64,000 nt of DNA from positions 17,989-81,988 of the forward strand of contig JABANN010000067.1 of NCBI GenBank assembly GCA_013115125.1, read 5' to 3'. Numbering within the stretch: position 1 is the first letter of the stretch; each line of letters begins with the position of its first letter. The notes beneath the pieces were generated by a model. That model worked only from the letters and a program-made list of their open reading frames with translations. It was not told where the DNA came from and did not search any database. This DNA comes from Perkinsus olseni. Its lineage: Eukaryota > Perkinsozoa > Perkinsida. Below are positions 36,038 to 47,194 of this stretch, in pieces. A program made the position numbers and the translations under genes.

Positions 36038-36143
36038 GGCCCCTTGGGTGGCGCGACGGACCCGTGTGAAGTTCACACTGTGAACCGGGTACCAGGTAGA
36101 CGGGTTCCTGTCCCGTGACCGGGGCCTTAGGTGGGGACCTAAG
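36038..36143. ncRNA. Candidate structured RNA: branched hairpin cluster
   Basis: GGCCCC (36038-36043) can pair with GGGGCC (36121-36126), closing a region that holds two hairpins: ACCC/GGGT (36060-36063 with 36087-36090) and ACGGG/CCCGT (36100-36104 with 36112-36116). Inside the first arm two inner hairpins exclude each other: GTGTGA/TCACAC (64-69 with 73-78) and GTTCAC/GTGAAC (71-76 with 80-85). Beyond it is CTTAGGT-gggg-ACCTAAG (36126-36143). The block is much richer in G+C than its surroundings, has no frame, and lies between the PSMA1 stop and the PGM stop. It may be an independent RNA, a 3'-UTR structure or chance; strand is unknown. Confidence 0.35.
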
Positions 36144-36484
36144 TGCCTCAGGTCTTCTCCACACCACCCAGTCGACTAAGTTTGGTAATATATAGAAAGG
36201 GGTTACACGTGAGGATCACTGGAGCCATAGTTGATGACTGACGGAATCGTCTCTGATGAGCTTCGATAATTACTCTTTTTTGGGACAAGCCATAGCAGCA
36301 GTTGGCGTAAAATCTGGTCGTTGGTGTGCAACACATCGTGTGTTGCTGAGCAAGTTGTGAGTTGAGGACCGGGCCTCCACGAAAGGCTAACTGAAAATCT
36401 TGCTTGCTTAGAGTGACTGTGCTTCAAGACCGCTTGTTCCTATATCTAATCGCATATCCTATGTCTAATAACCCGCAAGTTTAC

Positions 36485-36562
36485 TCAGTGATATCACTGA
36501 TGGACATCACTGATCCTGCCTTCGGTCAAGCCAACTAGTGAACCCAACAATTTGATCAGTGA
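36485..36562. repeat. Palindrome and inverted repeats downstream of PGM
   Basis: TCAGTGATATCACTGA (36485-36500) is a perfect 16-bp palindrome. The same half-site recurs as TCACTGATC (36507-36515) and inverted as GATCAGTGA (36554-36562). Such clustered half-sites could bind a protein dimer, but no factor is known from the sequence. Confidence 0.4.
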
Positions 36563-36807
36563 GCACTGGATACATAAATTAAGCCAGTTAGTGGTGGAAT
36601 TTACTTCACAACGAAGTAGTAGTGAGATGATGATTAAGATAACACCCAGCCTCGCCGGGATTATCATAAACAATGATACCAGTAACGATATTTCGATTCT
36701 AAACAGTTTTAGCAGTACAGCAGGTGGTTAAAGAACAGAACACACCCAGACTCCCCGGGTATGAGCGCTCATTAAACCAATAAATCCTGTTGATGATCAA
36801 CCATCAC

Positions 36808-38598
36808 TTATCGTCTCTCGAGACCGTTCTTCTCGGGTTGCAAGAAGTTGTTGATGACATCGTTGACCACGACCTCCAAGTTGGCCTTAGCCTGCTCCTC
36901 ACTCTTCCTGTCGGACATCTCGCAGTAGTACTTCAGCTTGGGCTCAGTACCGGAACCGCGAAGAGTGACAACGGCATTGTTGTCGAAGTACAATGTGATC
37001 ATCTGCTGGTCAGGAGTAGTCGGGAGAACGCTCTTCTTATCGGACATCCTGGAGTCGTAGCCGAGAGTGACATCACGGATACCGGCGATAGTAGAGGAGC
37101 CCAAGCTCTTAGCGTAAGCACCGTTGTTACGGAAAGAGTCGAAGATCTGCTTCATAACCTTGGGGTCATAGCACAAGAAGTAGCCGTTGTTGTTGGCGAA
37201 GTAACCAACAGTCTGACGGAGCTCCTCGAGACGCTCACAGAGAGTGATACCCTTCTCACGACGCCAGTAGTTGGCCATCTCGGCCCACACGGAGGCGGCA
37301 GTGACACCATCCTTATCAGGAACAGCCATGGTCAAAGCGTAACCGATAGCCTCCTCGTAAGCAAGGCAGTGGACGAGCTCGGGGTTCTCCTTGGTGAGCT
37401 TGAGGGAAGTGTTAGCCAACCACTTGAAACCGGTCAAGGTATCAGTGTACTGGCAACCGTAGTGCTTAGCGACAGCGGCGAGCATCTTGGAAGATACAGT
37501 CGAGTTGAGAACCAAGCACTTCTCAGCGGGGACGCCACGACGGAGAGCCATCAAGATGGAGAAATCGCCGAAGATGGTTCCGATCTCATCACCACTGAAC
37601 TGATGCCATTCACCGTTCTTCTGCTTCTCGCAGGCAGTGAAGCGATCAGAATCAGGATCGTTAGCAATGACGTAATCGCAGTTGTTCTCCTTAGCGAAGG
37701 CAAGACACAAGTTGAGTGCACCCTTCTCCTCGGGATTGGGGAAAGGCACAGTGGGGAACTCCGGATCGGGATGAGCCTGGGGTTCGAAAACCTTAACGCA
37801 CTCATCAGGGATGTTGAACCTCTTGAGGAGACCGGTGGTGAAGGGAAGACCGACACCATGCATGGCGGTGTAGGCGAACTTCAACGTACTCTTCTTGTTC
37901 TCCTCGGGGAAGCGGCAGAGCTCATGATACATCTGATCGAGGTAAGTGGCAAGTACGTCGTCATAGGGGTCAATGATCTTGGAGGTATCCTTAAGATAGC
38001 ACTCTCCATCAACGTTCAGGAGCTCGAGAGCCTCCTTCCAGGGAACGAGGTTCTTGGCAATAGAGGCAGATATGTCACTGTCCATAGGAGGGATAATCTG
38101 AGCACCGTTGGCAGCGTAGACCTTGTAGCCGTTATCCATCTTAGGGTTGTGCGAAGCAGTCACCTGGGCACCAGCACAACAGTTGTTCTTCTTCACCAAG
38201 TAGGGGTTGAAAGGAGTGCAAGTAGTGGCCTTGTCATACAAGTACACCTTGGCGCCCTGGGAGAGGAAGACAGCAGCAGCAACGTGAGCGAAACGCTTGG
38301 AGTTGTAACGACCATCAAAGCCGAAGACAACACCGCGCTCCGCGAGAGCCTCCTTACCGAACTGACCCTCGAGATACCTGCAGAGACCCTGGGAAGCCTG
38401 CATCACAGTGAGGCAGTTCATACGGTCGAAACCGGCGCCCATACGAGAACGGAGGCCGGCAGTACCGAAGACCAAACGCTTCTCGGGGTTCAAGTGCTGG
38501 GCGATATCTTCCTCGCTAAAGGAAGAGGCCTCATCACGAGTGGCCTTATAGAAATCTAGGGAGAGCCGGTACTGGAGAGCCTCGTTAGATGACGACAT
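36808..38598 (-). CDS. Phosphoglucomutase / phosphopentomutase (PGM2-like)
   Basis: A single uninterrupted 596-codon frame covers a whole alpha-D-phosphohexomutase. The active-site loop TASHNPK holds the phosphoserine (Ser149). DPDSDR (residues 314-319) is the metal-binding loop. YEEAIGY (414-420) is the sugar-binding loop, and RGSGTEPKLKYY near the C-terminus is the phosphate-binding loop. Together with FGTAGLRSRMGAGFDRMN near the start this is the PGM2/PgcA branch rather than classic PGM1. It interconverts glucose-1-phosphate and glucose-6-phosphate (and, in this branch, pentose phosphates) in the cytosol. No introns are present although nearly every neighbour has several. Codons are strongly biased to C in third position, typical of high expression. 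The antisense strand is open for 589 codons only because of that bias. Confidence 0.95.
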   Translation of the reverse strand: MSSSNEALQYRLSLDFYKATRDEASSFSEEDIAQHLNPEKRLVFGTAGLRSRMGAGFDRMNCLTVMQASQGLCRYLEGQFGKEALAERGVVFGFDGRYNSKRFAHVAAAVFLSQGAKVYLYDKATTCTPFNPYLVKKNNCCAGAQVTASHNPKMDNGYKVYAANGAQIIPPMDSDISASIAKNLVPWKEALELLNVDGECYLKDTSKIIDPYDDVLATYLDQMYHELCRFPEENKKSTLKFAYTAMHGVGLPFTTGLLKRFNIPDECVKVFEPQAHPDPEFPTVPFPNPEEKGALNLCLAFAKENNCDYVIANDPDSDRFTACEKQKNGEWHQFSGDEIGTIFGDFSILMALRRGVPAEKCLVLNSTVSSKMLAAVAKHYGCQYTDTLTGFKWLANTSLKLTKENPELVHCLAYEEAIGYALTMAVPDKDGVTAASVWAEMANYWRREKGITLCERLEELRQTVGYFANNNGYFLCYDPKVMKQIFDSFRNNGAYAKSLGSSTIAGIRDVTLGYDSRMSDKKSVLPTTPDQQMITLYFDNNAVVTLRGSGTEPKLKYYCEMSDRKSEEQAKANLEVVVNDVINNFLQPEKNGLERR

Positions 38599-39172
38599 GG
38601 TTGATTAATAGAAATAGATGAGATGAGTAGTGAGGATAGGGCGAGTCGGCCTGGCGACGCTAACGCTGAGCTAAGCAGACAGCTACACAACACTCGAGGA
38701 GCAGCGCATGATACAACGGCGTATAACACTGAGTCGAGTCGTCCCAGGATGACCTCGTTGTGATGAAAGGTATCAATGAGCCAAGAGTAGCATGTGAGGG
38801 ACCGCCAGGGAGAGGAGGAGTGCCCATGAGAAACGCCTTTTATTGACCTACGCAACATAGAGTAAAAGATCAGAAGCGCCAGCGGACCAACTCTGCCGCG
38901 TCCAACTGCTTTGATACTCGGATACCTCTGAGATGTAGCATGAATACCATCATCGCCTCCGTGACCTCATGAGTATCTTTCCATTACTGTACAACAACGC
39001 CGTTCACTTGACCGTAGACACGTGGAATGCTGATAACATCAACACGTTTGCAAATCGATCACGATGGCGCAGTTAGTGACGCAAACACAACATACCGAAT
39101 GGCAGTTGACGGCTTGGTTTGCACGAGGTTGATGCTTTGCATTGTCGTATTTGAAGTGGCTTTTGAGCGTCA
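38599..39172. promoter_or_regulatory. Divergent intergenic region between PGM and RPA1
   Basis: PGM starts leftward at 38598 and RPA1 rightward at 39173, so both promoters lie in these 574 bp. I see no TATA box or initiator that I can name. A minus-strand frame at 38556-38858 has no domain. Confidence 0.4.
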
Positions 39173-41445
39173 ATGACCACCTACTTTCCCATTCGCGAAA
39201 TTTCTTCCTACTCGGTCAGGAACTGGACCATCAAAGCCAGGATCACGGCTAAGGTATGGGGAGCATGGATGGATAAGCCCGGGGCGAATATTGCGTTATT
39301 CAGTCGACCGTCCGACACTTCACCAACGCTCGTGGAGGAGGATCGGTCTTCAGTATCGACTTACTCGACAAAGAAGTAAGATCGAGTCCGCTGTAATTCC
39401 GGTATATTCGTCGTTTGGCAGGGCAGCGAGATTAGAGGGTCCTTCTTCAATGCAGCTGCTGAGAAATTTGATAAGATGCTTCAGAAGGGGAAGGTAGACA
39501 GATGGTAGATCGACCTAGGCGTATCTTCCACCGTCAGGTATATACCTTCACTAAAGGCAACGTGAAAGTGGCTAATAAGAGATATAGCTCTTGCAACCAC
39601 AACTACGAGATCGTGTTTGAAGAAGACTCCCAAATAGTTGAGGTTCAGGATGATGTTGATGATCAAATTGAGAAGATCAAGTACGGAGTAAATGGAACTT
39701 TGAAACCCTGACAGGCCATTGACAGGTATACCTTCTGCCCGGTAAGAGAACTCAAGTCGAAGCCGGTACCGAGTACGGTCGATCTTTTGGTAGTTATTAG
39801 GGATCATAGGTGAGGCGAGGTGCTTGGCGCTATCTTTGAACCCACTGGTGCGGGATTTGCTAGGATTGTGAATGTCGAATATGGGCGGCGACAATGGGAG
39901 TTTTGCATGCCGTGTCTGCGTCAGACCCGCGGGAACTGTCAACTCTAAGAATGGAGCTGAGCTCTTCCGGCGTAATGTGACGGTCTGTGACGAGTCCGGC
40001 TGCAGTGTCGACGTCACTTTCTGGAATGACTTGGTAATTTTACTTTTCGTCGAACCTTGTTTTCATGTGAGTGTCAGGTCAACGTCGTGGATGAATCGGT
40101 ATTGCAGACGCAGCCGGTCGTCGCTATGAAAGGAGTCAGCGTTCGTGACTACGGCGGTAACTGAAGTGTCGTTTTCATGACTCCCACCGTCCTTTACTCA
40201 GGCCGAAGTTGCTCGACTCTGAACTCGACTCAGATCGAAGTTAACCCAGATCTCCCGGAGGCTAAGCAATTAAAGGTGGTATCTTTTATTCACCCTAGTT
40301 CCTCTGGGGAAGTGGTCGAAATCACCTGTAACGTGACCGTTGGTAGTTCTGAGACACTTATGGGGGGCTTCATTGGAACCGTAGTTGCTGTTTTGGACGT
40401 CAGATATGGTGGGCTAACACTGGTTGCTCGATGGCGTTCACCAACCTGTCGCAACAGGGCGTATCTGCTCCAGGGACTGGTGGTCAGTCTATGGTCACTA
40501 AGAATATGGTAACAGGAATCATCTTTGTAAGTTACTTAATTGTCGTCTGTGTTAGACTATTGCGGAGATGAAGGATGATGTAAAGAACATGGATTTGGGC
40601 GGGGCGATGCACTCGTATGAGATTGTCGGTCGACTTCAATTCATCACCACCCGGGGAAGGGACGGAAATGACGTGAGATTATTTGTGTAGTGTCCTGTAA
40701 TCAAGGAAATTTCTGTTAGATTCCGATCTTCTACATGGCGTGTGACAGTTGTAATCGCAAAATGGCTGAGGGTAGTGACGGTTTCTGTCAGGCATGCAAC
40801 AGACAGGTGAGAGTCGGGATTTCTTCTGCTGCTGGTGGTAGTTGCCTACTTGATTCGAGTATTTGGCATCGAAGTTCGTTCGATGACGGTATCATTTCCT
40901 TCCCTCATCTTCTCGAGATGGAGTGTTTTCCACGCAGGTTAACGTAAAGGCTAGATACATGCTACGTTCACAGTTCGTTGACAGCACGGATGACGCATAT
41001 CTCACGTGCTTTCATGATCAAGGTAGTCCGTAGGGGATTGGTTCGTCGGGATCTGCTTAGTGGTCGTGTTAGCGCATGCCCTGATCGGGAAGCCCGTTGA
41101 GGACTTCGTGATGGCGCAGGAAACTGGTAAGAGTGCAGGAGATGAGCTGAAGGAGCACTACTTTGAGAAGGTAGTCTGTTACTGGATATTGCCATGGACT
41201 AATATCCTGGAATCCAGGCATGGAAGATTCGAGTTCGGGCCAAGGTGGAGACGTATCAGGGAGAACCTCGCCCTCGTATTACGGTGTCCTCTCTGGAGCC
41301 TCTCGACCCTAAGGATCATTGTCAGCGATTGCTCACGGCGATCTATGAAAATGTAGGAAGTGCAGAATCTATGCCGCCTACGGTGTTGGTCAGATTGGTA
41401 GGGAAGATGACGAGTTGCAGAAAGCTAAGATACGCCAATCGATGA
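39173..41445 (+). CDS. RPA1: Replication protein A large subunit (RPA70), short form
   Basis: The start MTTYFPIREISSYSVRNWTI goes straight into DNA-binding domain A. Following exons give FSIDLLDKE, GSFFNAAAEKFDKMLQKGK, YTFTKGNVKVANKRYSSC (end of DBD-A), YTFCPVRELKSKPVPSTVD, ELFRRNVTVCDESGCSVDV, VVAMKGVSVRDYGG and LPEAKQLK (DBD-B). Then come MHSYEIVGRLQFITTRGRDG, IPIFYMACDSCNRKMAEG and GFCQACNRQ (the zinc ribbon), ARYMLRSQFVDSTDDAYLTC and WKIRVRAKVETYQGEPRPRI (DBD-C). The TGA is at 41443-41445. Introns are mostly about 45 nt. RPA coats single-stranded DNA in replication and repair. The N-terminal protein-interaction domain of animal and yeast RPA70 is absent; an in-frame TGA lies three codons before the ATG, so a longer start would need another exon. 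Confidence 0.9.
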
Positions 41446-42925
41446 TAGGAGAAACAGTTCCGATGGAGACAGCAGTGGCCAGTGGGGCCTGATAATGTCA
41501 CGAGTTTCGAACTCTGCATGCAAGTCCGCTGTACCGTAATGTTGAGTTGCAAGTCCAAAATCGATTGCCGGGGCGCGCGCTAGTGCTGATGAACATGGCG
41601 CGATCATTGCTCATGTTCATCGAAGTGCGTTGAGTTGAGTTACTTACATTGGGAGACCTGGAAACTGATTGGTCGGAGTGATATTCGACCACTGCTCATA
41701 TGCGTAGCAAATCCGCCGGAGAACTTATCCTGTGGTCCTTGTTGAGTCTCTCAGTCAGACACGAAAACGACGGGTGATTTACTACCTATTGCGCTTCGTC
41801 GAGTGATAGCGGTGCGAAGGGGCACGTTCTTCGATTGATGGCCGATAGTGGGATATATAGATGTGTTTTGAGCTGTAGTAGTGGGTCTTTGGTTTCCTTA
41901 TCCGAGAAGCTCCAAGAGCTCCAGTCGTTCGTGGATAATGTCTGTATGTGCAACATGCGGCCTCTACTTCATGGACATACTGTATGATGGAGTCGAAGTG
42001 CATGAACCGGGAACAGGGATACTGTAGTACTGGGATGAGGGCCGGTTTCGGTTGATGATAAGAAAAATTGTTTGCTTTAAAAAATGCAGTCTCGTGAAGC
42101 CGATGCCCACGAAAAAATCTTTTCGCTGATACTCGATAATTACGATCGGTGAGTTCATAGGGAACCTCCGTAACCGTTAGAGCCCTGAATGAGCGATTCG
42201 CGGAATCTCGAGCGGTGTGTTCGAGCTTTCCTTAAATCATTGATACTACTTAGTCGGCTTTGGCTCTCCGCGCGCTCAATGATGTGCAGAATAACCTGCC
42301 CGTAGTGTGAAGATTATACATCCTACGTAGCGCTTACCGAGAGGCGTTCCATGAGGATGTCATCAGTGAATTTCCTCTTTGCCGCAATCCGTCAGCATTT
42401 ACTGCGGCGTACCATAATTGTGTATCTGAAAAATCCCATGCCTCCCCGATATAGCATCAAGGCTCTCTGGGCAAGATCTCAATTCCTGATGCACATGGCC
42501 GAGTCCTGAAGTTTGGGTACACCAGTCGATTGTGTCTGTCGGCGGTCGGGTGGCGGGCCACAGTTATGGTTCTCACGACATGCTGTGCTCAACTGGTATT
42601 TTCATTTCGTTCATATCGCGGGGCTGCGTCAAATGCCTTCTAACTACAGGCTTATTTCGCACAACGCTTATGTTGGTCTAGTGAATGCTACCTGCACGCT
42701 TGCATCGCCTACGGATGTTAGCGCGCGTGTCACTCGTGCAGCGAAATGCTTGCTTGGAAGTATACCGCAGAGATTAGTGCGAGTCGGTTGTGAGTTATCT
42801 TCCAGGTTCCATTGCAACAACTGTTATTATTCCTGGCAAGAGTCTGAGCAACGGCGACTGTCAGCTAGGAGCCAAGTTGACCCCAATAAACGGTAAAGAC
42901 TGGTGGGCTATCATCATCGGGGGAA
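41446..42925. other. Unassigned region downstream of RPA1
   Basis: A plus-strand frame at 42513-42896 (127 codons) is the longest here; its protein has no recognisable domain and may be a 5' exon of the next gene. Short minus-strand frames at 41498-42158 look like chance. Confidence 0.3.
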
Positions 42926-45900
42926 TTGTCTAGGTTGAATTGTCATTGGGATGCTGAAGGTCATATTATTGTCAGTTCCGTTTGGTATTATGAACCGCTG
43001 ATCCGAGATGTTCCGATTCGGAATATGGACAGGAAAGGTCACTACGACGAAGTGAAGAACTTTAACTCGCTTTGTTTCCGAGTAATAGCGCGACTCTCAG
43101 GGGGTATCCCGCAACCCTATATCGAGGATTCCCTAATCGTCTCAAATCGTGATCACTTTCATATTGAGTAACGAGGTCGGATAGGAGACAGTTCAGACAT
43201 AACGTCAGGACTGAAATTTCATTTTCAGACTATCCTACCGTGTACTGATCTACAACTATATCGCACTCCGCAAAAGGATGGAGTCTTGGAGGAGTCGAAG
43301 CCGCCCGAGTCCATTAGTTTGCTCAGGGTAGTGAAGGGTGGTGATTGGGCGCGCGAAACACGCCTTGCGGCAGGACTAGCTCCTGCTACGCTTTGACGTT
43401 CAGTGTCAATCGTTCAGCGTACGAAAGAGAATCCATTCGTTCTTATGAAGGATATAGCCTGCGCCCGGGTTGTATCATCAATACCACTCGAGAACCTCTG
43501 AGTGGGTCGAATGTGAGATGAACAATTCTCACGCGGAATAGCGTGAACCGACTGGGACCGGGTAAAATAGGTTGACTCGTGTTTGGAGGTGATCGCTTGG
43601 TGCCTGTATTGTAGTATGGGGTATGTACGCTGAAGATGCCGTGGAAAGTGTACGATACTAGAGCGTTTCGGTTTCACGGTTCTACGGTACATTCGAGTCT
43701 TGACCATTCAGTCGGGGGGAGATACTTTCGCGGAGCGTGACTTGTGCTAAACATAAACGGCCGAGAACTTGACGGATACTAGAGTAGCCTCGCGAAACAA
43801 TCGTCGACTTCAGTACATGGAGTGAATACTCCTGTGGATGCAGCACGTGGAGGAGAGCATTCGCGTGCAGGGTGCCTCTCGCTAACCCCGCTCAATTGAG
43901 TACTGCCATTCTAGTCCACGCTCGCAATTATTAGGTTGCCTCCAGTGGATTGAACTTTCTGTCCTATGCCTTTAAGTACAGTGCTGTATTCGCATATTTG
44001 GTCGAGGCTTGATTAACCGATGTACAAACTGTTAGGAATTCGTATCAGCTGGAGGCCTTAGTTCTGGAGACAAGGCACCCCTAGTCGACTTGAAGCCTCG
44101 GTTCGACGCTGGTGCTGTGAAGGAGAGTAGTACGGGATTCGTCTTTCAGGGTGCTGTGTTGACGCGTCGTGGTTGCTGTCAGGACCGTGGGGAGATGGGC
44201 ACGACCCAGAAACGGGGGATGATATACTTAGCTTTGAAGTAAGCGAAATGTGATTCAATGAGCCAATCTGGATGCCCCGCAGTCCAGTGGGCGAAAGATT
44301 TCCGTGTTTTGGCCTGATATCAGATGGATCTCCCTCGTGGTTATAAGATACCCTGTATGTTGTTCAGTTCCTGGGATCGGTGGAGATGCTCACCAGAGGG
44401 AAGAGGAAGGAAGACTGGTCTTTCCGATTTGGCTATTCAGATGGAGTGTAAGGATGCTGATACTGCAGGGCTTGTTGGAAGATACTCTTACTTCTCAGGT
44501 GTATCGATTGGAACTCCTTAGAGTTCGAAGTACCTGATGCTCTTCTGGTCACGGAAGAACAGGATGAGGAGATGGGCCTCTGGGCGCTACCGGAGGTACG
44601 TTTTATGAGCTTTCACTCGCCAGTGGCGAGTCACCACAGAATCAACTCTTCCCTCTCGCTTATACGAACGGGAAATTATTCATGATTAGTTCACAATTCG
44701 ATGATATATCGTCCTGGGGCCCTCAGCGCTGCATTCGGAATGATGCTGGTTGTCTTGTAGCCGGTCTGATTCGATACTTGTGAGACAAGGAGTTATGGTG
44801 TACTAGCGACATACTGGCTCAGAGAAGCGTTGATCAGACTTTGGCGGGAACACTGATGATTTACAGGTGCTCTGCCCACCATGGATGAAGGGAAGATTCG
44901 CCTATTACACCTCCGAGCTGTTGTCATATGACAGCGGACATGCGAGTCCGAATGAGCAAGGGTCTACGAGAAGCACTGGGCCTGGCTCGAGTGGTCAGCA
45001 AACACCAGCGGGCGGAGGAGGCAGGAATAAGATGCTCTTCGCTAGAAGGAAGAGACGTAGGCTCGAAAGCGGGTTAAACGTATTCTGTCTGGATAATTAC
45101 CGTGCATGTCGAATATCGATTCGACTTCGATGCGGGGAAGTTAAGAGATCGATCGTCGTGATACCATCCGCTCGGCCGGTGGTAAATATTTTCATATCCC
45201 CGCGGCTCATTGGCGCCCTTTTGTTCCATTTTGCGTACTCCGCATGTCTGTCTGAAAGCCCGCATCGTTGTGGTGTCCCTGCACCTCTCGGCAGGATCGT
45301 TAATTGTTCAGTACCCTCGTCGTACCGCCCAATGCCTGGATCGTTACTGCTACCTAAAGGGATGGTTACACCTAATAGGAAGGCTACTCTGTCCACGCTC
45401 GCGGCAAGTCCAGTGACGCCGGGGAGTGTCACGTCCACGACGGTGAGATGAGAGGAGTTTTACTTGTGCGTCATTGTTTATTGCAGCCACCGTTCGTCGC
45501 CCAGAGTAAAGCGGTTCCAAAGGCTACACCTGTCGAAGAGGGTTCCACTCCTCGAAGGAATGGCAAGCCTCCGCCTGTTGCTCCTGCTCCTTCTGTTACC
45601 GGGCCGTCTACTCCGAGCAGGACAGAGGCTAGCATGGCTGCTTTGAAGGAGAAGCTAGCGGGCTTCCAGGTAGAATGCTGTGATGGTGTCATCGTGTCTA
45701 CTGTTGAATTCAGGCGAAGGCTAAAGCAGCAGCAGCGGCATCAACTCATCCTGCACAAGTACAGGCTCGCCCTAAGCAGCACGGCATAGAGAACCAGAAG
45801 AACGAGGGTTTACGACCGCTCAACACAAGCCCGTGGGCACCTCCGCATCCCCCCAGCAAGGCTGCTGCATCCACCGGGGCCTTCCGAACTCCCACGGAGT

Positions 45901-46358
45901 GGCAGCAGCGACCGACACCGAAGACGCCGCCACGAGAAGTTCAGGCTTCGGGAAGTAATTCGAAACGTCCAGTGAGCCCTACACGACACCATCGTGCGGG
46001 CCGGACGGACTTGGACAAACGGCGAAAGACGGACATGCGCTCAAAAGATTCGCCAAGAGCGAGAGAATCTTCGCCCAATTCTGAGATCAGTGAGCCAATA
46101 GAAAGGGAACCTCGAGAAGTGATGATGGCCGTTGACTTGGACATCTCGCCTCGGGCACGGCTACTGGTTCGGAATAGGAGGGGTGGAGAACCGACGATCA
46201 GTCGGAGGCGATCTGACGTTGAAGTCGCCGGGACGATGGCCCGTGCTGCTGCTGAAGCGGCTTATAGTTCGAGGACCGCGGCGCCTATGCCTTCTGCACC
46301 TTTCGAGCGAGCTGGCGGAAGAAATTTTGGCAAAGGCTTACGTGGTCGGGAAAGGTAG
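42926..46358 (+). CDS. Large multi-exon protein with low-complexity C-terminus, unrecognised
   Basis: A chain of plus-strand exons reads well but matches nothing I know: YYEPLIRDVPIRNMDRKGHY (about 42990), DLQLYRTPQKDGVLEESKPP (43270), WKVYDTRAFRFHGSTVHSSL (43650), and EDWSFRFGYSDGV joined by an intron with donor GTAAGGATG to CIDWNSLEFEVPDALLVTEE (44420-44560). Then come low-complexity exons: PMPGSLLLPKGMVTPNRKAT, PPPVAPAPSVTGPSTPSRTE, and a last exon from about 45720 rich in Ala, Gln, Pro, Ser and Arg, ending GGRNFGKGLRGRER with TAG at 46356-46358. The second half looks disordered. Exon limits are approximate and two genes could be merged here. Confidence 0.4.
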
Positions 46359-46702
46359 TAAAGCGGGGTGTTTGTCTGGTATTAATTCTTATCGCGCAAT
46401 TCTGAGGCTACCGTGCTGTGTATGCGTGTTTTGAAGTGCGCTGTGCTCTAAAATAGCTCCGAGTAGGTTGATCCAACCCCTAGTGACAGTAGGCTGGTCT
46501 TCAACTACAGATTTACACGAGTAGGGCCTACACGGAAGAACACGTTGAGTGTGTATCGGATTCGAAAGCCGTCTAGCTATTGACCACCTCGTAGTCGACT
46601 GGATACTCGTGTTATGATGAACTGGGCGGTAGTCAATGACAATATCATCTCTACCCTAATGATTTCGAGTGGACGCTTTGGTCGATATTTCTTGGTGAAA
46701 AT

Positions 46703-47194
46703 ATGAGATCTCAGCCGGAGCAATACTCTGTAGCATGCGTCGCTGCCAGGTCTAGATCACCGGCAAATTTCCGACTTCACCCTGCTCAACGATCGAGAAC
46801 AAGCGGACCGCGCAACGCCTTCGACACAGGCGGGCCTCGGAATGCTCTGGACGCAGCTCCGATACGTGAGTCGCATCATCGACATACCCATCACCACCAA
46901 GAGGACGAGCAGGAAGGAAACCGGCCGATACTGGTTGAAAAGATGTCACCGGAAAGCAACAGCAGCGATGGACCAACGCCTCCGAGGTCATTCCCTCCCC
47001 CTCCCGGCCTCGTACCGAGGGCGAAAGGGAGTCGAACAAGTCAGCCGCCCAAGACTTCCCCTCCTCCTGGCCTGATCGCGCGCCACGAAAATAGGGGTCC
47101 TGGTGGCCGCATGGGCGGCCCTCGAAGTATGTTCGGCGCGGCCATGCAGTCTGTTCTGCGGCAGAGCGGCAGCGGCGGTGGTCGGCGGCGATGA
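46703..47194 (+). CDS. Low-complexity Pro/Arg/Gly-rich exon or small gene
   Basis: An open frame of 163 codons starts MRSQPEQYSVACVAARSRSP and is rich in His, Pro, Ser and Gly, with two PPPPGLV/PPPGLIAR repeats (about 46996 and 47060) and a Gly/Arg end. It may be a separate gene or the last exon of the preceding low-complexity gene. No domain. The frame ends in a TGA at 47192-47194. Confidence 0.35.
   Translation: MRSQPEQYSVACVAARSRSPANFRLHPAQRSRTSGPRNAFDTGGPRNALDAAPIRESHHRHTHHHQEDEQEGNRPILVEKMSPESNSSDGPTPPRSFPPPPGLVPRAKGSRTSQPPKTSPPPGLIARHENRGPGGRMGGPRSMFGAAMQSVLRQSGSGGGRRR

Noticed and set aside
36790-38559. 589-codon open frame on the plus strand opposite phosphoglucomutase
   Set aside because: Its protein is a low-complexity Leu/Val/Glu/Thr shadow produced by the C-ending codon bias of the real gene, and it shows no domain.
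39481-40017. 178-codon minus-strand frame
   Set aside because: It lies opposite RPA1 exons whose DBD-A and DBD-B sequence is unmistakable.
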